From Bacteroidota bacterium (lineage in GTDB: Bacteria > Bacteroidota > Bacteroidia > Chitinophagales > Chitinophagaceae), in the NCBI GenBank assembly GCA_020161535.1, contig JAIUNW010000012.1:52965-116964 (forward strand): 64,000 bases of DNA, read 5' to 3'. Below the pieces are notes generated by a model. That model saw only the letters and a program-made list of their open reading frames with translations. It was not told the DNA's origin and ran no database searches. The number at the start of each line of letters is the position of its first letter. Position 1 is the stretch's first letter. Of the stretch, positions 27,189 through 37,041 are shown piece by piece. Position numbers and translations under genes: made by a program.

Positions 27189-27680
27189 TTATTTGAGGAT
27201 GAAAATCTGGGTATAGTAAATGTTGCCGCGGGTATCGCGCGATACGCCTACTCCCGTCAGGTTATAACGGCCTTCGATATTTTCGCGATGCACTTTGCTG
27301 CCCAGCCATTGCTGCACTACATCATAGGCCGTCATCACCCCTTCGGCCACATTTTCGCCAGAAGCTTTTGAACCGTCGAGGCGGCTGTTGATCCTGCTCA
27401 CCCGGCCATCAAAACCATCGTGCCCAAAGCTTACCTGGTGCCGCGCCATTTTTTGGCTATGCAACGCCGCTTCGGTAGCGATGATGCTGTTCACCTGGAG
27501 CGCAGGCAGGCCCTTCGACTGCCGGTATTTGTTTACTTCGGCCACGATATTGGTTTCCATATTAGACAGGGCAACGCCATATTTTGCCCGGGTCGGCGCT
27601 TCCGCGCGGGCGGGCGGCTTGCTTTTACAGGCAGCAAATGAACAGACAAACAATGACAACATAGAAATTAAGCGCAGCAT
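27189..27680 (-). CDS. CAP/SCP-domain lipoprotein
   Basis: 163 residues. The signal peptide ends at the lipobox FAACKS with Cys near residue 18. The CAP domain (PF00188 type) is visible as METNIVAEVNKYRQSKGLPA, HSQKMARHQVSFGHDGF, SGENVAEG and VVQQWLGSKVHRENI, followed by YTQIFI. CAP proteins of bacteria are secreted and may bind peptidoglycan or lipids; the specific role is unknown. It is divergent from the aspartate kinase gene. Confidence 0.87.
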   Translation of the reverse strand: MLRLISMLSLFVCSFAACKSKPPARAEAPTRAKYGVALSNMETNIVAEVNKYRQSKGLPALQVNSIIATEAALHSQKMARHQVSFGHDGFDGRVSRINSRLDGSKASGENVAEGVMTAYDVVQQWLGSKVHRENIEGRYNLTGVGVSRDTRGNIYYTQIFILK

Positions 27681-27746
27681 GGATTCTTTTTGGAAAGGTA
27701 CGCAAGGATTGTACCAGCGAAGAATGGCTTTGCCAACGCATCACCT

Positions 27747-27754
27747 TACCTTTG
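27747..27754 (+). promoter_or_regulatory. -7 box of the aspartate kinase gene (TACCTTTG)
   Basis: Exact TAnnTTTG, 19 bases before the ATG at 27774. It excludes the longer in-frame start at 27690. Confidence 0.6.
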
Positions 27755-27773
27755 CCCACCAGAAACTTTTCCC

Positions 27774-29030
27774 ATGCGTGTATTCAAATTCGGCGGAGCA
27801 AGCGTAAGCTCCATTGACCGTATCAAACAGGTAGCCCATATTTTACGAAACGAATCCGATTTACTGGTGGTAATTTCTGCCATGGGCAAAACCACCAATG
27901 CGCTGGAGAAAGTGGCTGAACAGTTTTACGCCGGCAACCGCGATGAAGCCCTGGCCCTGTTCAAACAAGTGAAAGACCAGCATATCAACACCGCTAAATA
28001 TTTATTGGTAACCGAATACCTGGCCTGCGAACAGGCACTCATCAATTTTTTCACCGAAGTAGAATGGTTGCTTTATGATAAACCCGTTCGGCATTTTGAT
28101 TACTACTACGACCAGATTGTTTGCATTGGTGAATTGTTGTCGACCTGCATTGTAAGCGCCTTTCTCAACGAAGAAAAGATCAGCAACAAATGGATCGATG
28201 TGCGCGATGTGTTTCGAACCGATGACCTTTTTCGCGATGCAACCATCGATTGGGCTTTCACTCAACAAAAAGTAGATGAACTGGTAAAACCCCTGCTGGC
28301 ACAAAACCGAATCGTGGTAACGCAGGGTTTTATTGGCGCGACCGATGAAAACGAAAGTACCACGCTGGGTCGTGAAGGAAGCGACTATTCAGCCGCCATA
28401 TTCGCCAATATGCTGGACGCCGATTACCAGGCCATTTGGAAAGATGTAGCCGGTGTAATGAATGCAGACCCGAAAAAATATCCGAATGCAGAGTTGATTC
28501 CGGTATTGAATTACAATGAAGTGATTGAGATGGCTTATTATGGGGCGCAGGTGATCCACCCTAAAACCATCAAGCCGCTACAGAACAAAGGCATTCCGCT
28601 CTATGTAAAATGTTTTCTCGATCCCTCTTTGCCGGGAACCGTCATCCATAACAAACCAATACCCGCTTTACCGCCCATCATCGTGCTGAAAGAGAGCCAG
28701 GTACTGCTCCACCTCAAATCAAAAGACTTCAGTTTTGTGGGCGAGCATTCAGTGCTGCAATTGTATAAACTCTTCGAACAACTTGCCTTCAGGCCCAACC
28801 TCACGCAGAATGGTGCCATCAGCTTCACTTGTTGTTTAGACGACCGTTCCGAGAAACTGGAACAATTGGCTTTGGCAGCAGCCGATTTCTTTGATGTTAC
28901 CGTTGAAAAAGGACTGCGCCTATTAACCATCAGGCATTATGTGCCGGAGATCATCGCCACCCTGGTGGCACAACAAAAAATCGTTTTGCAACAACAGACA
29001 CCAGAAACGGTGCAGTTGGTATTACACTGA
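27774..29030 (+). CDS. Aspartate kinase
   Basis: 418 residues. First step of the lysine/threonine/methionine pathway: phosphorylates aspartate. It opens with MRVFKFGGASVSSIDRIK (the KFGG(T/A)S motif) and has VVISAMGKTTN, TLGREGSDYSA for ATP and aspartate, and VIHPKTIKPLQNKG. The C-terminal ~100 residues form a divergent ACT-like regulatory region. It is a monofunctional kinase with no homoserine dehydrogenase fused. The 3' end overlaps the convergent L,D-transpeptidase gene by 9 bases. Confidence 0.92.
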   Translation: MRVFKFGGASVSSIDRIKQVAHILRNESDLLVVISAMGKTTNALEKVAEQFYAGNRDEALALFKQVKDQHINTAKYLLVTEYLACEQALINFFTEVEWLLYDKPVRHFDYYYDQIVCIGELLSTCIVSAFLNEEKISNKWIDVRDVFRTDDLFRDATIDWAFTQQKVDELVKPLLAQNRIVVTQGFIGATDENESTTLGREGSDYSAAIFANMLDADYQAIWKDVAGVMNADPKKYPNAELIPVLNYNEVIEMAYYGAQVIHPKTIKPLQNKGIPLYVKCFLDPSLPGTVIHNKPIPALPPIIVLKESQVLLHLKSKDFSFVGEHSVLQLYKLFEQLAFRPNLTQNGAISFTCCLDDRSEKLEQLALAAADFFDVTVEKGLRLLTIRHYVPEIIATLVAQQKIVLQQQTPETVQLVLH

Positions 29031-30218
29031 GGGCGCGTCGGTTTTTTTATCGGCTTCAATCAGGATGGTCTGCTTGAGCTTCATCGGCACATTCTTTTTA
29101 TCGCGCATGGCTGGTTGCCAATCGGGCATTTCTTCCAACGCATCCAGCAGGTATTCATTCAACTGGTCGTTTCCGCCTTTCAAAATATGCGGATTGATCA
29201 CTTTGCCTTCTTTACTGATGATAAACTCTACCAATACATAGGCCGTGTGCTGGTCTTCGTTGAGATAAGGCGCCAGGTCTTTGTTCAACTTTTTCAGGTA
29301 GTCGCGAAATGCTTTGGCGCCACCAGGAAATTCGGGCAACTTCTGCACCGTATTGGGAATCTCCTGTTCATCAAACGCTACTTTCTTGCGCTCTTTTTTC
29401 ACTACGGCCGGCGCATCGCCCTTCCGATCAGCGTAGGGCAATGATTTTCGCACCTCCGCATCCAACACATAGCTACCCCGGCCATTCACCATGATTACCG
29501 GTAATTGTTTATTCTTTTCAAAATAATAAAACACCTCGCGCATGCTGTTGGTGAGATAGCTGTAATCAGCAAAATCACGCACATAGCGATTGAGGTAATC
29601 CACACTTCTTTTTACATTGAATCGCACCGGAAAAATATGCACCGGTATAAAATCCTGCCCCAGCGCACGCGCATTGGAAGCGAGTACGAAGAGTTCTTCT
29701 ATTTGTCCGTCGGTAATCGGAATACAACCCGTGGTAACACAACTGCCGTGAATATAAATATCACCACCCGGTTGGATGGCATCGCTCAAAAATCGATCAG
29801 AAGCATTGGGGTAATTCAGGCCCAACGACAAATGATACACGCTTCGCGGATTAAACTCATTGATGTAATAAAATCCTTCCGGCACCTGGTAATCGCCTTC
29901 CATCCGCTTGGGGCCCAGGGTACCCGCCATGGCGCACACCTTATAGGTCTTAAACAATTGATAGGGTTTCTCCTTCTCACTTTTTACCCAAACTTCCAGT
30001 TGGCTATCGAATTTAAAGGAACGGATATACACGTATTTAGCGGGCCACTCCAGTCCTTTTTCACGAAACTGGCGCATGAGCGAATCTTCTTTTTTGCGGA
30101 GGGGGTCGTTTTGCCGGGCGCTCGATCGCTGGTAGCTGAAGCCGGGCGTATAGGCATTTTGGGCAAAACCGGTATAGGCTGCTGCCAGCAGCAGGAGAAA
30201 GGAAAAAATTTGTTTCAT
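29022..30218 (-). CDS. L,D-transpeptidase (YkuD) fused to a TonB-type C-terminal domain
   Basis: 398 residues with a signal peptide (MKQIFSFLLLLAAAYTGFAQ). The YkuD domain (about 60-205) has the catalytic signature IHGSCVTTGCIPIT with His157 and Cys165. After a charged linker (KKERKKVAFDEQE) comes a TonB C-terminal-like domain (about 290-390): LPEFPGGAKAFRDYLKKL, VLVEFIISKEGKVINPHILK, ALEEMPDWQPAMRDKKNVP. L,D-transpeptidases crosslink peptidoglycan or attach proteins to it. The TonB-C fold probably serves as a binding module, since no transmembrane energy-coupling anchor is present. Confidence 0.87.
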   Translation of the reverse strand: MKQIFSFLLLLAAAYTGFAQNAYTPGFSYQRSSARQNDPLRKKEDSLMRQFREKGLEWPAKYVYIRSFKFDSQLEVWVKSEKEKPYQLFKTYKVCAMAGTLGPKRMEGDYQVPEGFYYINEFNPRSVYHLSLGLNYPNASDRFLSDAIQPGGDIYIHGSCVTTGCIPITDGQIEELFVLASNARALGQDFIPVHIFPVRFNVKRSVDYLNRYVRDFADYSYLTNSMREVFYYFEKNKQLPVIMVNGRGSYVLDAEVRKSLPYADRKGDAPAVVKKERKKVAFDEQEIPNTVQKLPEFPGGAKAFRDYLKKLNKDLAPYLNEDQHTAYVLVEFIISKEGKVINPHILKGGNDQLNEYLLDALEEMPDWQPAMRDKKNVPMKLKQTILIEADKKTDAPSV

Positions 30219-30278
30219 AGTAACGACCCTACCGGGCTAAAATACACATAAAATCGGAGAACAGCCTATTTTCGCCCC

Positions 30279-31406
30279 ATGAAAAAAGTCGGTATACTCG
30301 GCGGCGGACAACTGGGCCGGATGTTATTGCAGGAAGCAGCGAATTTTCCCGTTGATACCTGGGTAATGGAAAATGATCCCAATTGCCCGGCGGCACACCT
30401 CTGTCAGCATTTTGTTTTGGGTGATATTAGAAATTACGACGATGTGTACCGATTTGGCAAACAAGTTGACGCGCTCACCATTGAAATTGAATCGGTGAAC
30501 ATTGAAGCCCTCGAACAACTGGAACGTGAAGGGCTGAACATCATCCCCCGCCCGGCCGCCCTCCGCATCATCCAGGATAAAATAGAACAAAAGGCCTTTT
30601 ACCAGCAGCACCAGTTGCCAACCGCTTCTTTTGTGGTAGTGCAAAACCGGGCGGCGGTGAACGACCTGGTTTCCTTTTTACCGGCGGCCATGAAACTGGG
30701 CAAGGGCGGCTATGATGGCAAGGGCGTACAGCTATTGGAATCGGCCGCTGATATCGACAAAGCCTTTGATGCACCCAGCGTGTTGGAGAAAAAAGTAGAC
30801 ATTGAAAAAGAGCTGGCCATCCTGGTGGCGGTGAACCAAAAGGGCCAGACAGCCATTTATCCGCCGGTCGAAATGGTATTTGATCCTTATCTCAACCTCC
30901 TCGATTACCAAATCGCCCCGGCCGATATCCAACAGAAAATTCTCTGGCGGGTGGAAGCCATCGCCCTCACCCTGGCCAAGGCTTTGCAGTCGCCCGGACT
31001 ATTTGCCGTTGAGCTCTTCCTCGATCGCAACGGCGATGTACTGGTGAATGAAACTGCCCCGCGTGTGCACAACAGCGGCCACCATACCATCGAAGCACAG
31101 GTATGTTCACAATATGAAATGCTGTGGCGCATCCTGCTCGACCTGCCCCTGGGCAATACCACCGGCTTACACCCGTCTTGCCTGGTGAACCTGATTGGTG
31201 AACCGGGACAAAGCGGTCCGGTCGCTTACGAAGGACTAGCCGAAGTACTCAATATGGAAGCCGTCTACATTCACCTCTATGGCAAGGCCGAAACCAAACC
31301 CGGCCGTAAAATGGGCCATGTTACCATACTCGGAAAAGACCGGGTCGACCTGGTGTATAAGGCCAATATTGTAAAGCGCACGTTGAAAGTAATCGCGCAG
31401 TCCTGA
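30279..31406 (+). CDS. purK: N5-carboxyaminoimidazole ribonucleotide synthase
   Basis: 375 residues, ATP-grasp fold. KVGILGGGQLGRMLLQEA at the N-terminus, KLGKGGYDGKGVQ for ATP, and ETAPRVHNSGHHTIEA for the substrate and Mg site are diagnostic. It carboxylates AIR using ATP and bicarbonate in purine synthesis; the product is taken by PurE, encoded apart at 40150. A near-consensus box (TATTTTCG, 30267-30274) ends 4 bases before the ATG. Confidence 0.96.
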   Translation: MKKVGILGGGQLGRMLLQEAANFPVDTWVMENDPNCPAAHLCQHFVLGDIRNYDDVYRFGKQVDALTIEIESVNIEALEQLEREGLNIIPRPAALRIIQDKIEQKAFYQQHQLPTASFVVVQNRAAVNDLVSFLPAAMKLGKGGYDGKGVQLLESAADIDKAFDAPSVLEKKVDIEKELAILVAVNQKGQTAIYPPVEMVFDPYLNLLDYQIAPADIQQKILWRVEAIALTLAKALQSPGLFAVELFLDRNGDVLVNETAPRVHNSGHHTIEAQVCSQYEMLWRILLDLPLGNTTGLHPSCLVNLIGEPGQSGPVAYEGLAEVLNMEAVYIHLYGKAETKPGRKMGHVTILGKDRVDLVYKANIVKRTLKVIAQS

Positions 31407-31544
31407 GGCCGTTCATAAGGCATCTTAACCGCTCATCCCGATGCGAAGGAAAAGCGAAAGTGCTGCGTCAAAAGGTTAATTCAAACGAAGATTCAGAACG
31501 GTAAATAGGATAATTTTACCCGGTTCCAACCTTAAATAGACCGC

Positions 31545-32615
31545 ATGCAGCTTTTCAAAAAGTGTATCAGTTATTGCCTGCCCATGTGCCTGGCGCTCCT
31601 GCTGGGTGCCTGTCATTCCAACGACAAAAACAAGATCCAACCGCCCAAGGCTGGTGCCGCCCGTCCCAATGCCATCATCAAAGTAGAAGCTTACCTGGTA
31701 GGCACGTCACCCATCAGTGAAAAGTTGGAAGTACCGGGCAGTCTGCTGCCTTATGAAGCCACCGAATTGCGGCCGGAAGTATCAGGTCGCATCACCCAAT
31801 TGAATATTCACGAAGGGCAATCGGTGAGCAAGGGTACCCTACTGGTAAAGTTGTACGATGCCGATCTCCAGGCCCAATTAAAGAAGCTGGAAGTGCAACT
31901 GGAAATGAACCAGAAAACAGCCCAACGCCAATCGGAGTTGTTGAAGATAGATGGTATCAGCAAACAGGAATATGACCTGAGCGAATTGGCGGTGAGTAAT
32001 ATTCGTGCCGACATCGAACTCATCAAAACCTCCATCGATAAAACGGAGATCCGCGCGCCCTTCAGTGGTCGCCTCGGTTTGCGCAATGTAAGCCTCGGTG
32101 CCTATATCACACCGGCTACTTCAATTACCAATATTCGGCAGGAAGACCAACTCAAATTGGAGTTCACGGTGCCGGAAAAATACAGTGCAAGATTGGGTGC
32201 AGGCACGGTGGTTGCATTTACGGTTGATGGGCTAACGCGCCCGATGACGGCCAAAGTGATTGCCACCGAAGAAGCCATTACCGAAGACAGCCGGAGCCTT
32301 CGCATCCGGTCGATCGTGCAAGGTAAAACCCCACAACTAAAACCGGGTGCTTTTGCCAAAGTCATCCTCGATTTCGGCCAGGATAAAAATGCGTTGATGA
32401 TTCCGAGCCAGGCGGTGATTCCGCAGGCGCGTGGCAAAAAAGTAATTGTGTATCGCGGCGGCATTGCCCAGTTTGAAGATGTCACCACCGGTGTGCGTGA
32501 TTCAAGCCGGGTGCAGATTGTCAGCGGACTCGTGCGCGGTGATACGGTGGTGACCAGTGGTCTGCTCACCATCAAGCCCGAATCAAAATTGGAAATCGCC
32601 AAACTGATCGAATAA
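31545..32615 (+). CDS. RND efflux periplasmic adaptor (membrane fusion) lipoprotein
   Basis: 356 residues. The signal peptide ends in a lipobox (LLLGACHS). Family parts: barrel-sandwich halves around EVSGRITQLNIHEGQSVSKG and DKTEIRAPFSGRLGLRNVSL, a short helical hairpin between them (LQAQLKKLEVQLEMNQKTAQ), then beta-barrel and membrane-proximal domains. It links the inner membrane pump at 32617 to the outer membrane channel at 35710; the pump ATG follows after one base. First gene of the three-gene operon. Confidence 0.93.
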   Translation: MQLFKKCISYCLPMCLALLLGACHSNDKNKIQPPKAGAARPNAIIKVEAYLVGTSPISEKLEVPGSLLPYEATELRPEVSGRITQLNIHEGQSVSKGTLLVKLYDADLQAQLKKLEVQLEMNQKTAQRQSELLKIDGISKQEYDLSELAVSNIRADIELIKTSIDKTEIRAPFSGRLGLRNVSLGAYITPATSITNIRQEDQLKLEFTVPEKYSARLGAGTVVAFTVDGLTRPMTAKVIATEEAITEDSRSLRIRSIVQGKTPQLKPGAFAKVILDFGQDKNALMIPSQAVIPQARGKKVIVYRGGIAQFEDVTTGVRDSSRVQIVSGLVRGDTVVTSGLLTIKPESKLEIAKLIE

Positions 32616-32616
32616 G

Positions 32617-35600
32617 ATGAACATTTCAGAACTCAGCCTGCGGCGACCCGTGCTTGCCATTGTGATGAATGTTATCATCATTGTGTTCGGTTTGATCGGT
32701 TACAAATTTTTGGGTGTGCGCGATTACCCGGCCATTGATCCGCCGATTGTCAATGTGCGTACATCTTATTCAGGTGCCAATGCAGATATCATTGAATCAC
32801 AAATCACCGAACCGCTCGAGAAATCGATCAATGGTATTGCCGGCGTAAAAAACATCACTTCCAGTTCCAGCCAGGGCACCAGCAATATCACCGTTGAATT
32901 TGATCTGTCGATCGATCTGGAAGCGGCCGCCAATGATGTGCGCGACAAAGTTTCGCAGGCACAACGCTCCCTGCCCGAAGATGTAGATGCGCCGCCCGTG
33001 GTGTCGAAAGCCGACGCCAGCGCCGATTTCATTCTCGCCATGACGGTGCAGAGCAATACGCGCAACCAGTTGCAGGTAACGGAATATGCTACCAACAACC
33101 TGCTTGAACGATTGCAAACCATACCCGGTGTGAGTGGTATCCAGATTTGGGGCGAAAAAAAATACGCCATGCGGATTTGGTTCGACCCGGCAAAACTCTC
33201 GGCCTATGGTCTTACCCCTTCCGATGTGGAAGCTGCCCTGCGCACGCAGAACGTCGAATTGCCCTCCGGCAAGATCGCCGGCAACGCTACTGAACTTACG
33301 GTACGCACGTTTGGTTTGCTGAACACCGAAGAAGAATTCAATAATATCATCGTTAAAAATGTAAATGGCGCTGATATCAAAGTGAAAGATATTGGGGAGG
33401 CGGTGCTTGGTCCCGAGAACGAAGAAACCATTCTGAAAGAAAGTGGCGTACCAATGATTGCCCTGGCGATCATCCCCCAGCCCGGCTCCAACTATGTGGC
33501 TATCTCTGATGAATTTTACAAACGCTTCGACCAGATCAAAAAAGAAATTCCGGCCGACCTCACGCTGAATATCGGTCTCGATCAAACGAAGTTTATCAAA
33601 CGCTCCATTTTGGAAGTGAAAGAAACCCTGTTGATTTCTTTCATGCTGGTGGTGTTGATCATCTATCTGTTTTTCCGCGACTGGATCATAGCCATTCGAC
33701 CCTTGATTGATATTCCGGTTTCCCTGATCGGCGCATTCTTTATCATGTACCTGATGGGCTTTACCATCAATGTGCTGACCCTGCTGGCCATTGTGCTGGC
33801 CACCGGCCTGGTGGTAGATGACGGTATTGTGGTGACGGAAAACATCTTTAAAAAGATGGAACAGGGCACGGACAAATGGCAGGCTGCGAAAGAAGGTTCG
33901 AAAGAAATTTATTTTGCCGTTATTGCTACCTCTATTACACTGGCCGTGGTGTTTCTGCCCATTGTATTCCTGCAGGGTTTCGTGGGTCGTCTCTTTAGAG
34001 AATTTGGTATTGTGGTAGCGGGTGCGGTATTGATATCGGCCTTTGTATCGTTGACGCTGACGCCGGTACTCAACGTGAAGTTGACACGCAAAGTGCATCG
34101 GAACTCCTGGTTCTACAACAAAACAGAACCATTTTTCCAGTGGATGGAAAACAGCTATCGCAAATCACTGAATGCTTTTATGCGCGTGCGCTGGATGAGT
34201 TGGGTGTTGGTGCTGATTTGTATCGGCATCATTGTACTGATCGGCTCGCGCATTCAATCGGAGTTGGCACCACTCGAAGACCGTAACCAGTTTCGCCTGA
34301 ATATCACGGCGCCTGAAGGAACCAGTTACGATTATATGGCGAAGTATATGGACCGGCTAACCGAATTCGTGATGGATTCGGTGCCAGAACGAAAGGTGTT
34401 GATCTCGGTTACTTCACCCAGTTTTGGTTCGGGCAGTGTGAATTCCGGTTCCATGCGCATGATGCTGGTAGACCCGAATGAACGGGTACGCAGCCAGCAA
34501 CAAATCGTCGACATGGTGAGCCGCAATGTATCGCGCTTTAATGAAGGGCGCGCATTTGCAATACAGGAACAAACCATTTCAGTGAACCGCCGCGGCGGAT
34601 TACCGGTGCAGTTCGTGATCCAGAACGTGAACTTCAACAAGATCAAAGACGTACTGCCGAAATTCCTCGACTCCGCCAATGCCAATCCAACTTTTCAGGG
34701 GGTGGATGCCGACTTGAAATTCAACAAACCGGAACTGCGCCTGCGCATCGATCGCTTAAAAGCAAGTCAACTCGGTGTTTCCATACAGGACGTATCATCT
34801 ACCCTACAACTCGCGCTAAGCAACCGCCGACTGGGATATTTCACGAAAGACGGCAAGCAGTACCAGGTAATCGGACAACTCTCGCGCAATGAACGCGACG
34901 AACCTACCGACCTTAAAGCCATCTATGTTCGTAACAATGTTGGCAAAAGCATTTCGCTCGACAATATTGTTCGTTTTGATGAAGAGACAACACCACCTAC
35001 GATTTACCATTTCAACCGGTATAAATCGGCTACTATTTCTGCAGGTCTGGCACCGGGTAAAACCATTGGCGATGGTATTGCTGCCATGCAGGGCATTGCC
35101 AGTAAATTACTCGACGACAGTTTTTCTACCGCTTTGTCGGGCAACTCGCGCGATTTTGCAGAAAGTTCCAGCAATACCAGTTTCGCTTTCCTCCTGGCCC
35201 TGGGCCTGATCTTCCTGATTCTCGCGGCACAGTTCGAAAGCTTTATAGACCCGCTGATCATCATCATGACGGTACCCCTGGCCATCGCAGGTGCGTTGTT
35301 ATCCCTTTGGCTTTTTGACCAAACGCTGAATATCTTTTCGCAGATAGGTATGATCATGCTCATCGGCCTGGTTACCAAAAACGGTATCCTGATTGTTGAG
35401 TTTGCGAATCAAAAGCGAACCGAGGGACTAGCCAAACGGACAGCCGTGGTCGATGCAGCGGTAAGCCGCTTGCGCCCTATCCTGATGACCAGCCTCGCTA
35501 TGTCGCTCGGCGCCTTGCCCCTCGCCTTAAGCCTGGGTGCCGCCTCCACCAGCCGGATTCCACTCGGCATCGTCATTGTAGGTGGCGTTATGTTTTCGCT

Positions 35601-35706
35601 GGTGCTCACCCTGTATGTAATCCCGGCTATTTATTCTTACCTATCGTCGAAAAAGAAAACACATAGCGAACTAGACGAAGTAATCACTGTACCTGTATCT
35701 GCTTAA
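32617..35706 (+). CDS. RND efflux transporter permease (AcrB/HAE1 type)
   Basis: 1029 residues, normal for the family. Twelve membrane helices and two large periplasmic loops. LATGLVVDDGIVVTENI in TM4 carries the proton-relay Asp pair. PAIDPPIVNVRTSYSGA and the C-terminal IGMIMLIGLVTKNGILIVEF are typical of multidrug pumps. It exchanges protons for drugs or other amphiphiles. No local regulator gene accompanies the operon, so control of expression is not evident. Confidence 0.96.
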   Translation: MNISELSLRRPVLAIVMNVIIIVFGLIGYKFLGVRDYPAIDPPIVNVRTSYSGANADIIESQITEPLEKSINGIAGVKNITSSSSQGTSNITVEFDLSIDLEAAANDVRDKVSQAQRSLPEDVDAPPVVSKADASADFILAMTVQSNTRNQLQVTEYATNNLLERLQTIPGVSGIQIWGEKKYAMRIWFDPAKLSAYGLTPSDVEAALRTQNVELPSGKIAGNATELTVRTFGLLNTEEEFNNIIVKNVNGADIKVKDIGEAVLGPENEETILKESGVPMIALAIIPQPGSNYVAISDEFYKRFDQIKKEIPADLTLNIGLDQTKFIKRSILEVKETLLISFMLVVLIIYLFFRDWIIAIRPLIDIPVSLIGAFFIMYLMGFTINVLTLLAIVLATGLVVDDGIVVTENIFKKMEQGTDKWQAAKEGSKEIYFAVIATSITLAVVFLPIVFLQGFVGRLFREFGIVVAGAVLISAFVSLTLTPVLNVKLTRKVHRNSWFYNKTEPFFQWMENSYRKSLNAFMRVRWMSWVLVLICIGIIVLIGSRIQSELAPLEDRNQFRLNITAPEGTSYDYMAKYMDRLTEFVMDSVPERKVLISVTSPSFGSGSVNSGSMRMMLVDPNERVRSQQQIVDMVSRNVSRFNEGRAFAIQEQTISVNRRGGLPVQFVIQNVNFNKIKDVLPKFLDSANANPTFQGVDADLKFNKPELRLRIDRLKASQLGVSIQDVSSTLQLALSNRRLGYFTKDGKQYQVIGQLSRNERDEPTDLKAIYVRNNVGKSISLDNIVRFDEETTPPTIYHFNRYKSATISAGLAPGKTIGDGIAAMQGIASKLLDDSFSTALSGNSRDFAESSSNTSFAFLLALGLIFLILAAQFESFIDPLIIIMTVPLAIAGALLSLWLFDQTLNIFSQIGMIMLIGLVTKNGILIVEFANQKRTEGLAKRTAVVDAAVSRLRPILMTSLAMSLGALPLALSLGAASTSRIPLGIVIVGGVMFSLVLTLYVIPAIYSYLSSKKKTHSELDEVITVPVSA

Positions 35707-35709
35707 AAC

Positions 35710-37032
35710 ATGAAACTGACCGCACGCCTTCCCCTCTTATTGTCGATTTGTTTGATGGGCATTCAATTGCAGGCGCAGGATATGCTTACGCTTGAACAAG
35801 CCATCGCGCTGGCATTAAAGAACAACTATGATATTCGACTGAGCCGCAACGACTCCAGCGCGGCCATGATCGATTACAAATACCAGAACGCGGGCTTCCT
35901 GCCGCGCCTCACGGCCACCGCCAGTAAAACATGGAACAACAACGCGCAGAAACAACAATTGGCCAATGGTACCACGAAAGACACGTCGGGCATTCGCTCC
36001 AATAACCTGCCTGCGGCGGTTACTTTACAGTGGACCTTGTTCGACGGACTCAAAATGTTTGCTACCCGCGATAAGATTCTTGAGATGAAAGAACTGGGCG
36101 ACCTGGGTGTAAAAAACCAGGTGGTCAATACCGTTGCAACGGTCATCAACAACTATTATGGCATTGTTCGGCAGAAACAACAACTCAAGGCCATTATCGA
36201 ACAAAAAAGCATCAGTGAAGAAAGGGTAAAACTGGCCGACAAAAAACTAAGTGTGGGTTTGGGCGCCAAGCCCGAATTGTTGCAGGCAAAAGTGGACTTA
36301 AACGCTTTTATTGCCTCGCAGTTACAACAGAACACGCTGATTGAACAATTGAAAATACAATTGAACCAATTGATCGGCATCGACAGCATGACCTATTACG
36401 ATGTGGTAGATACCATTCCCATCAACGACGAACTGCAATTGGGCGAGATCCGCAACAACCTGAGTTTGTCGAACCCGCAGTTACAGATCGCCCAAAAGAA
36501 CATCAGCATTTCTGAACTGACTTATAAAGAACGCAGGGGCGAGCTATTTCCCGTGTTGTATTTCAACTCAGCTTATTCGTATAGTCGCACGGTGAACCAC
36601 ATGGTCATCAACACCTTCACGCCTTTATACAACCGCAACAATGGCCTGAACTACGGACTCAGTCTTTCCTTTCCTTTCCTGAATGCATTTACGGCAAAAC
36701 GGGCGGTGCAGCAGGCGCGACTGGATATCCTGTACCAGAAAATCAGTTTCGACAACCAGCGAACCTTGCTGGATGTACAGGTGAACAACACCTTTAAAAA
36801 TTACGAACTGCAGAAGAGATACCTCACGCTCGAAGAAGACAATATTAAACTTGCCCGCGAGAATGTATTCATTGCCCTCGAACGATTCAAACAAGGTGTT
36901 AGCACCTATATCGAACTGCGCGAGGCCCAGCTCAGCCTGAACGATGCCTACAATCGGTTAATTGCAGCGCGGTACAATGCCAAGCTGGCCGAAACAGAAT
37001 TGATGCGCTTAAAAGGTGATCTGGTAAAATAA
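35710..37032 (+). CDS. TolC-family outer membrane efflux protein
   Basis: 440 residues with a signal peptide (LPLLLSICLMGIQLQAQ). It has the two-repeat TolC pattern: LTLEQAIALALKNNYDIRL near the start, long coiled-coil stretches (VKLADKKLSVGLGAKPELLQ; ALERFKQGVSTYIELREAQL) and beta-strand segments between. It starts 3 bases after the permease stop and completes the tripartite pump. Confidence 0.93.
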   Translation: MKLTARLPLLLSICLMGIQLQAQDMLTLEQAIALALKNNYDIRLSRNDSSAAMIDYKYQNAGFLPRLTATASKTWNNNAQKQQLANGTTKDTSGIRSNNLPAAVTLQWTLFDGLKMFATRDKILEMKELGDLGVKNQVVNTVATVINNYYGIVRQKQQLKAIIEQKSISEERVKLADKKLSVGLGAKPELLQAKVDLNAFIASQLQQNTLIEQLKIQLNQLIGIDSMTYYDVVDTIPINDELQLGEIRNNLSLSNPQLQIAQKNISISELTYKERRGELFPVLYFNSAYSYSRTVNHMVINTFTPLYNRNNGLNYGLSLSFPFLNAFTAKRAVQQARLDILYQKISFDNQRTLLDVQVNNTFKNYELQKRYLTLEEDNIKLARENVFIALERFKQGVSTYIELREAQLSLNDAYNRLIAARYNAKLAETELMRLKGDLVK

Positions 37033-37041
37033 CCAGGCCCC

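Noticed and set aside
32797..34098. 433-codon open frame antisense to the RND permease
   Set aside because: Shadow frame: His/Gln-rich composition, no family signal, and the plus strand is a complete AcrB-type gene.
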